This document shows, in pieces, positions 57,901-64,000 of a stretch of 64,000 nucleotides of DNA (its first letter is position 1; every line of letters starts with the position of its first letter). Under the pieces are notes generated by a model. That model did no database searches. It was not told where the DNA came from and was given only the letters and a program-made list of their open reading frames with translations. A program made the position numbers and the translations under genes. Origin of the DNA: Nannochloropsis oceanica (taxonomy: Eukaryota; Sar; Eustigmatophyceae; Eustigmatales; Monodopsidaceae); NCBI GenBank assembly GCA_004519485.1, contig CP038125.1, positions 310,001-374,000 on the forward strand. Reading direction: 5' to 3'.

Positions 57901-59368
57901 GTGCCAAGCCAGGACAAGGAAGAGAGTAAGGACGGAAAGAAGGAAGGGCACGAATCCGACGGTGGCGCCTCCTTCCTCCGCAGTTGCTGGCAGTGGGTGT
58001 ATGAGCACGATGAGCTCACCCGTGTGATGACGGAGGAGAAGATCGTGTTTCATGCTTTTAGGGAAGGAAAATTGTGGTTCCCCCCTTCCTTCCGATGGGA
58101 GCGAGGAGCCAAAGCTGATTACACCGCTGTGAAAAAAGGAGGGGGAGGGGGAGGGAGGGAGGGAGGGAGGGAAGGTGGGGGGGCGTTTGACGGTTGCTTC
58201 ACCCTCTACAAGACCTCGGAGGGCGCGTTGAAAGGCTCACGACCCCCTTCATATACGGATCGGATCCTCGTACACTCCTTGCCTGACCTAAGAGGAGGGA
58301 GGGAGGGAGGAGGAGGGAGGGAGGGCGGGCGGGCAGAGCTACGGATGGAGAGCTACGATGTGTGTGAGGAGATGACGGGGAGTGACCATCGACCAGTTGC
58401 TGCTGTCCTGTCCCTCTTGGTTGATCGCACCTCCCTCGCGCCCTCCATGGCTTCCTCGTCTTTGTCCTCTGCCATTGCTGATGGAGAGGAAGGGATGGAG
58501 GGAAAGGCCATTGCCGCTGCTGCTGCTGTTGTTCATAAGACTCGCAAGGTCTGTCTGGTCTTGTCGGAGCTTCGTTTCATCTCTCATGCTCATGCCTTTG
58601 GAGGAGGGGAAGAGGGAGGCAGGGAGGGAGGGTGGTTGTCCTCATGGGGCAGGAGATTGAGTGCGTTGGGGGGCCTGGTGGGAGGAAGGGAAGGAGGGAG
58701 GGAGGTGAGGAAAGTGGTGGTGCATTACCCCTTGGCGATGGAGGGGAGCGAGTGGATGAATGAAAGGAGACATAGGGAGATGATGAAAGAGGGGGTGGAG
58801 GCCGGGTTTGCTTTTGGGAGGAAGAGGGGGAAGAGATGGGGAAGGGAGGAGGAGGAGGAGGAGGAGGAGGCGGGGGGAGTGGGAGGAGGAAGAAGAGGAG
58901 GAGGAGGAGGAGGAGGAGAAAGAGGAGAAAGACGACGAAAAGGAAGTGAGGCTGGCAAGAAAGAGGAGACGGAGTTGGAGTCGTGTGATGAGGGAGCAGC
59001 AGCATCATCACTTGGAAAATGTCCATCGGCTGTGCGTGAAGGATGGGGGGGAGGGCGGGAGGGGTGGAGGGGTCTTCACCTTCTCAGCGGCCGTGGAGGT
59101 GGGGAGGGAGGAGGGGAGAGAAGACGAGGTGCCAGTGTATGCGGTGTTGAGGGTGATGGATCGGAAAGGAAGAGAGGAGGTGGGGCAAGGTGTCTTGTGC
59201 TTAAGGGAAGTTTTTGAGACGTCGAGGAGGGGAGGGAAGGAAGGCGTGCCGATCACGATGGATGTGACGAACGGTGGGAAGTTCATGGGCGTGCTGACGT
59301 TACAAGTGGAGGGATGGAAGATGGCCAGGAAGGGGGAGAAGAGAAGAGGAAGGGTGGAGGAGTGTTGA
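54910..59368 (+). CDS. Seven-transmembrane receptor-like/inositol polyphosphate 5-phosphatase fusion
   Basis: One very long exon. Seven hydrophobic segments lie at about residues 31-55, 92-116, 165-193, 208-231, 245-270, 345-368 and 394-416, then a basic/glutamine-rich linker. From about 520 a 5-phosphatase domain follows: EFRIFVSTFNAGS, YVLALQECMVLEEL, FVSAHFAADKHG, HHVVFCGDLNFRI (near 735), PPSYTDRILVHS (near 1112) and TGSDHRPVAAVL (near 1157). All signature blocks are present, so phosphoinositide or inositol-phosphate 5-dephosphorylation is expected. The main frame ends at 59217 after 1,435 residues. The next frame, ending at 59368, reads like the end of a C2-type fold (VFTFSAAVEV, VGQGVLCLREVF, GGKFMGVLTLQVEGW). 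A change of one base, possibly at the 7-G run 59045-59051, would join them. Poly-Glu and E-G-G-R tracts are inserted. The start is uncertain (a second ATG lies at 54952). Confidence 0.85.
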
Positions 59369-60172
59369 AAGCTGGACAGTGCACAGGTTTCCTGGGAGAG
59401 GAGGAAGGGAGGGAGCGCCGTAAAGTTTGGCCTGGGTGAGGCGGCTTGGATAGAAAAGGCAGACGCTGCTCGGGTGGAACGTGGTGATGAAAGTATCGGA
59501 GGGGAAAAAAGGGCATTTAAAAGATATGTTGTGAATATGGGAGGGAGAGAGAATGTAAGTAATTCTGCGTGTCCGGAGATTGTTTTTGTAACTCGGCGAA
59601 ATGTGTGCAGCACAGAAAATTGGCAAAAAGTCGAGACCATCTGACGCACAAATATAGTAAATGCAATTAAATGGAAAGTATATACAAAAGAGTTGACAAA
59701 TATTGACGCGGGAAAACAAGAACATTACAAATACATTGTTTATTTGTGTTTTTGGTCGGCATGGGCCAGGAGTGGCGTAGGGCATAGTGTTGGTACTTCG
59801 TGTCTGGCTTACGTAGACTGTTGTCGTTTTTATTGACATTACTGGTAATATATCTGCTTCTGATGCGCGTGTAATGTATATACCTCTCACTGGTTTTCTT
59901 TTGTAGTACTGCTGCATCTATTGACGGTGCTGGAACGCGACGTCATGTTCGTCGTTCGGGTTGGCGAGCGTTCAGGTTTTGTAGCCGCACCAGAGACAAA
60001 GAGACTTAAGCATCCTTTCTCATTCATGAGGTATGTGCTGGTGATAGGAGGCATCGTCATGGTCTTGTGCTAGACCGCTCGGCAGCACGCATTATCAAAA
60101 CGAGGGTTCGATCTCACTTTACCCTCCCCTACCTTTCACCTTCCCACACTCTTCACACTCAGCGCCAGAGCC
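59369..60172. other. Intergenic region between the receptor-phosphatase and TCAB1 genes
   Basis: AT-richer between 59600 and 59930. It probably includes the TCAB1 promoter. A GGTTCGATC word near 60099 was considered as a tRNA B box and rejected. Confidence 0.4.
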
Positions 60173-61941
60173 ATGGAATCAGACGAGACCAACGATGCGA
60201 CATTGATGATACCTAATCCTGTCACTGCGAATGACATTGCCGAAGAACCACCGCCAGCATCGCCCGCAGGAGAGCCAAGGCCTTTAGAAGATGGGGAGGT
60301 TGACGTATCTTCCCCTGCTCAGGTGGACGCTGGCGCGGCAGCCACCGCCATGGCTGCGTTGTGGCACCTTCCCATACCACACGGTCTGAATTTTGAGGCC
60401 TCAAGCGGAACAGCGGTAGTGTGCGAGAGCATTCAAACCTTTGAAGGCAGCAGCAATAGCAAGACGACGGGGCCTCGCATATTCAACAACGTCGTCAAAG
60501 CCGTGCGTTTCTCCCCAGATGGCACCTGTCTACTCACTTCGTCCGAAGACCACATCCTCCGTGTGTTTGAAGTCCCGCATCACCTTGTTTATGATACCCC
60601 AACCAGCTTCTCTGTTACTGCTGCCGCAGCAGCAGATCCCGACAGCAACAGAATCAATAGTACCGTCAATGCTAGCAACGGTAACGAATGGCAGCCCTGC
60701 CTTGCCTGTCCTGAAGGTGAAACTGTCTATGACCAAACCTGGTACCCCTTGATGAATGCTCGTGCCGATCCTTTGACTGCCTGCTTTATCAGCAGCAGTC
60801 GCGATCACCCGATTCATTTATGGGACGCATTTACCGGCCAAATCCGCGCTTCGTATCGCGCGTACGACCACATGGACGAACTGGCCTCGGCGCACTCCTT
60901 AGCATTCTCCCCATTTGGCGATAAGATTTTTGCGGGCTTTGAGCGGATGGTCCGGGTATTCGATACGGCGACACCGGGGAAGGACTTCGACGAACGCCCG
61001 ACGAGGCCGACGAAACGGAGTAGGTGCGGAGGCCAAAATGGAATTATTTCCACTATTTGTTTCAGTCCTCAGGATGCAGCGACGGGGATGTATGTGGCCG
61101 GATCGTTTGCAGGGTAAGTTTGGTCGCCAGGTGATGAAAGGAGAGTGGGAAAAAGGGGGCTATGTCTTTGTCTATATATCTATATTTTGTTGTTTGTTGT
61201 TGTGTTTGTTGATTTGTTGGTGTGGGTGTGGGTGTGGGGGGGGGGGTGCCTGCACCTGCGTGTGAATACTTACTTATTATTCATGTGCCTGTGTCAACTT
61301 CAGCACACGCGTGTGCCAGTCTCATTTTACCTTATAATGAGTATCCACAAATTGTACTCTTTCCGTCCTTTCGTTTCAGATCTATGGCCCTTTACGACTA
61401 CCGGATGAAAGGCGACGCCCTCCTTTCCTGGCCTTCTCCACACAATGGTCAAGGGATCACTACTCTCCGTTTATCGTATGACGGCCGCCTTCTCTTTTCT
61501 GGAGCACGCAAGAACGACTGTGTGCATTGTTGGGACTTGCGGAAGGGTTCGCTGCTTTCCTCCTTTTGGAGGGACGCATCCAGCAATCAGAGACTTGGGA
61601 TTGATCTCGACCCCGCGGGACGGTATATGGCGACTGGGTGTAGGAAGGGAGGGGAAGAAGGGAAAAGGGGGGCATTGGTATATGATTTGAGCACAGGGCA
61701 GGAGGTGGGAGGGCTGGGGCTGATGGAGGACACGGTGAGTGATGTGAGCTTTCACCCGTATGCGGGTTTAGTGGCGGCTGGAATGGGAGAGAGGCACTTT
61801 GATGTAGAGCACGAGGATAATGAGGAGGATGAGATGGTTGTTGAGAAGCAGAAAGCGAGGAGGCGGAGTGGGGTGCGTCTATTCCAGGTGCCACTGGCTG
61901 GAGCGCAGAAGGGGGAGGTTGGAGAGGGGGAAGGGGAGTAA
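60173..61941 (+). CDS. WRAP53: Telomerase Cajal body protein 1 / WRAP53 WD40 protein
   Basis: Exons 60173-61113 and 61380-61941 join in phase to 500 residues. This WD40 protein binds the CAB box of small Cajal body RNAs and telomerase RNA and directs them to Cajal bodies. Diagnostic blocks are FSPDGTCLLTSSEDHILRVF, GETVYDQTWYPLMN, SRDHPIHLWDAFTGQIRASY, RAYDHMDELASAHSLAFSP and GGQNGIISTICFSPQ. After the intron come GARKNDCVHCWDLRKG and LDPAGRYMATGCRKG. The DHPIHLWDAFTG and YRAYD stretches are specific to this family rather than WD40 in general. The N-terminal 60 residues are acidic and disordered-looking, as usual. No oddities are seen beyond a charged insert near the end. Confidence 0.93.
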
Positions 61942-62587
61942 AAGTAACATGTACAAAACAAAGTTGACAGGAAGAGAGAATGAAAAAGCTGTGATCCGCG
62001 CATCGCAAGATCCTACACTCTTACTTTGATTTTATGGAACTGGTTAGCTGCGGCCTTCTAAAGTTGGTGAGGCAGTTAGTGGCACTCGCTGTGCATCTCA
62101 AGTCCAAGCGCCACACTGGAGCGTGAATGAGGTCACATCGTCCCCACGCCACTCTTCCAACAGTCACATCACCCACAAATTTGAATGCCAGTGCGAGAAA
62201 TCACTCAACAAGTACGATGCTTTTCATATTTCACCCGGCAAGGGTAAGTTTGTGTCCTTTGAAATCAATTCACCCCAACATGTCGGAAGGGTACATTTTG
62301 CTTCCGTGTCTTTCCCCGGCCCACCGTGCATTTCCCCCTTTTCTGGCCGTGCATACATAACGTGTTACAGGAGGCGAAGATCTGCCCACACTTTAGCTTG
62401 TCAATTCTATACTAGCATGTCAATTCTATGCCGCTGCTGTCCAGCTATTCTTTCACTTTATCACCAACATGACTTCAAAGTGCGAGAGGCACTCGCGACA
62501 ACGGCGAACCCCGAAGGGCCTTTTTTCTTCCTAACCATCTCATCCTACACTCCACCACCATCTACATAGTTACGGGCACTGTGCGTT
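61942..62587. other. Intergenic region between TCAB1 and the last gene
   Basis: It holds the 3' flank of TCAB1 and the promoter of the next gene. One plus-strand frame of 148 codons (62123-62569) is open but resembles nothing known. A near-duplicate word, AGCTTGTCAATTCTATACT / AGCATGTCAATTCTATGCC, lies at 62396-62432. Confidence 0.35.
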
Positions 62588-64000
62588 ATGGACGCGGAGG
62601 TAAACGTGAAGGATGGCGTTTCTGCTGCTGCTGGCGGCCACTTTGTTCTACCTCCACCTCTTCCTCCTGCGCTGCCTCTCCTCCTCACCTTGCCCGACCT
62701 CTCCGAGGCCCCACCACCTGCCTACCAGATGCACGTTACCGCCACCCTCACCTATCTCGACGACCTACTGAAGCGCCACCCAAATCCTACTCGAGAGTCT
62801 CTGGCCCTGGTCTTTGCTTTCGCCCGACGCGTTTTCGCCCAGCAGCAACATTCCCCCTGGAGGGCACAAGGAGGAGCAGAAGGCGACGCTGCCTTTGCTG
62901 CTTGCATGGATGGGATCCTCAACATCTTACCTCGCTTCCTCGAGCCCATGGGTAAAACCACATGGCTGTATCCTTATCCTCTTTCCCCTGCATCTACCGC
63001 CAGTTCCTCCTCTTCTCTTCCTCCCTCCTCCTCATCGCCCTACAATAAAGACCGTCTAGACTGCCTCTCCTTCGCCTGCAGCGAACTCCTCGCTCTCGAT
63101 AGTCACGTCTACGGAGACACGCGCAAATTAATGCTCGTGTGGAAACATCTGGTTAGTCTTGCCACTGCCCACTCACATTCCCCAGCCCTCGCCTCCCTCA
63201 TGGTGGCTGGAGGAAGAGGAGGAGGAGGAGGAGGAGAAAAAGAAGGAGGAAAGCGGAAGGAAGGAAGGGTTGTGTTTAGCGCTGAAGAAGCGCTGTGGGT
63301 ATTGGTGAGAAAATATGCCGAGGAAGGGTTGGGGCAGATGGAAAAGGCGTTACGGCGGTTGTCTCAGGCCTGTAGTAGCAGCACCAGTGCTTCCTCCCTC
63401 CCCTCTTCCTCCCACTTCTCCTCCTCTTCCTCCCACACGCCCATCACCACCACACCTGCAGCAACAACAGGAGCAGCAACAGCAGCGGAAGACGTAGCAA
63501 CGACAACGACACCACTGAGTGAATCCGACGTTCAGGCCACGACAGTGTGCTTCACTCAAGCCACTAAATTAATGACCCTCTTCCTCCTCCGCATCGCCCT
63601 CCTCATTCTCCATTTCGGCCCTTCCTTCTGCCCCCACCCTCCCTCTCTCCCTCCCTTTTCCGCCACCGTAGCACCAGGACGAGAGAGGGAGGAAGGACAG
63701 GAGGTGTCACCTCCTTGTCCTAGGGTCCTGCAGCAAGCCCTCGTCTTATTCATTCGTCTACGCGGTATACTCGACCCGGCTCACCCTCTCTGGCAACCGC
63801 TCATCGAGCAGCAGCGGCAGCAGCAGCAGCAGCAGCAGCAGCCGTCGCAACAACCACAACAACAGCAACAACAGGCACAAGCATCCAAGCCCTCCCTCCC
63901 TCCTGCCCTCGCCGCCCTCCTCCTCCTCCGTGGCCTGGTCGACGCTAAGCTCCTTCCCAGAGTGGAAGCCGCCTTCCTCAAATCCGTCTTGGGCTGCACC
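62588..64000 (+). CDS. Unrecognised protein, 5' part, runs off the window
   Basis: From the ATG at 62588 one frame stays open to the right edge: 471 codons, no stop, no intron needed. It starts MDAEVNVKDGVSAAAGG and has several amphipathic helical stretches: YQMHVTATLTYLDDLLKRHP, LALVFAFARRVFAQQQ, MDGILNILPRFLEP, FSAEEALWVLVRKYAEEG and KLMTLFLLRIALLILHFG. Between these are serine-, glutamine- (near 63812-63870) and glycine-rich low-complexity linkers of the local type. Together this suggests a helical-repeat or scaffold protein. I do not recognise the family; the missing C-terminal part may be decisive. Length and helix spacing make coding likely. Confidence 0.65.
   Translation, partial: MDAEVNVKDGVSAAAGGHFVLPPPLPPALPLLLTLPDLSEAPPPAYQMHVTATLTYLDDLLKRHPNPTRESLALVFAFARRVFAQQQHSPWRAQGGAEGDAAFAACMDGILNILPRFLEPMGKTTWLYPYPLSPASTASSSSSLPPSSSSPYNKDRLDCLSFACSELLALDSHVYGDTRKLMLVWKHLVSLATAHSHSPALASLMVAGGRGGGGGGEKEGGKRKEGRVVFSAEEALWVLVRKYAEEGLGQMEKALRRLSQACSSSTSASSLPSSSHFSSSSSHTPITTTPAATTGAATAAEDVATTTTPLSESDVQATTVCFTQATKLMTLFLLRIALLILHFGPSFCPHPPSLPPFSATVAPGREREEGQEVSPPCPRVLQQALVLFIRLRGILDPAHPLWQPLIEQQRQQQQQQQQPSQQPQQQQQQAQASKPSLPPALAALLLLRGLVDAKLLPRVEAAFLKSVLGCT

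Noticed and set aside
60030-60125. Possible tRNA with a GGTTCGATC B-box-like word
   Set aside because: The bases around the loop do not make a five-pair T stem, and no acceptor or anticodon stem could be built upstream.

Overview
The window looks like nuclear DNA of a stramenopile microalga, most likely a eustigmatophyte such as Nannochloropsis or Microchloropsis. The reasons are moderately GC-rich sequence, short GT-AG introns, and predicted plastid proteins that begin with a signal peptide followed by an ASAF-like motif. Dense TCCC and GGGA tetranucleotide tracts are also read through inside exons as L-P-P-S and R-E-G-G runs. The organism call is an inference from these features, not from a marker gene.

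Layout, left to right. (1) A 5' portion of plastid ferredoxin-nitrite reductase (-, 264-2078, running off the left edge). (2) A plastid-targeted fusion of an adenylate-kinase-like P-loop domain with a DEAD-box helicase (-, 3998-6920), divergent from plastid glyoxylate/succinic semialdehyde reductase (+, 7247-8338). (3) A very long Sec16-type COPII scaffold (-, 9299-16016) opposite an eight-exon Gfo/Idh/MocA dehydrogenase resembling myo-inositol 2-dehydrogenase (+, 17065-19487). (4) A repeat-rich stretch (about 20.2-21.3 kb). (5) An inverted segmental duplication whose arms each carry an intact Elongin C gene (+, 22027-22823 and -, 31061-31786). It encloses TBC1D23 (-), a protein with an Mss51-like C-terminal domain (-) and TMEM208/SND2 (+). 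(6) A TPR plus arginine-methyltransferase protein (+, 32676-36162), a full-size ABCB transporter (-, 36919-41839) and a plastid Deg/HtrA-type protease with intact triad (-, 42867-45253). (7) An F-box-like LRR protein (+, 47461-51318), a membrane-anchored short-chain dehydrogenase (+, 52739-53855), a seven-transmembrane receptor-like protein fused to an inositol polyphosphate 5-phosphatase (+, 54910-59368), TCAB1/WRAP53 (+, 60173-61941) and an unrecognised gene leaving the right edge (+, from 62588).

The genes do not form one pathway; this is ordinary tightly packed algal housekeeping content. Four products look plastid-targeted (nitrite reductase, helicase fusion, GLYR, Deg protease). Several others serve secretion and membrane traffic (Sec16, TBC1D23, TMEM208). 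Elongin C, the F-box protein and TCAB1 belong to ubiquitin-ligase and telomerase RNP biology.

The most interesting items are the two domain fusions (AK-like/DEAD-box with a lysine-to-glutamine change in the P-loop, and 7TM/5-phosphatase, the 'GPCR-bigram' layout known from oomycetes) and the near-identical inverted Elongin C pair. A further item is a pattern in which three long genes each change frame by one surplus base, in two cases exactly at a long mono-C run. Exon coordinates were read by eye from splice consensus and frame continuity.
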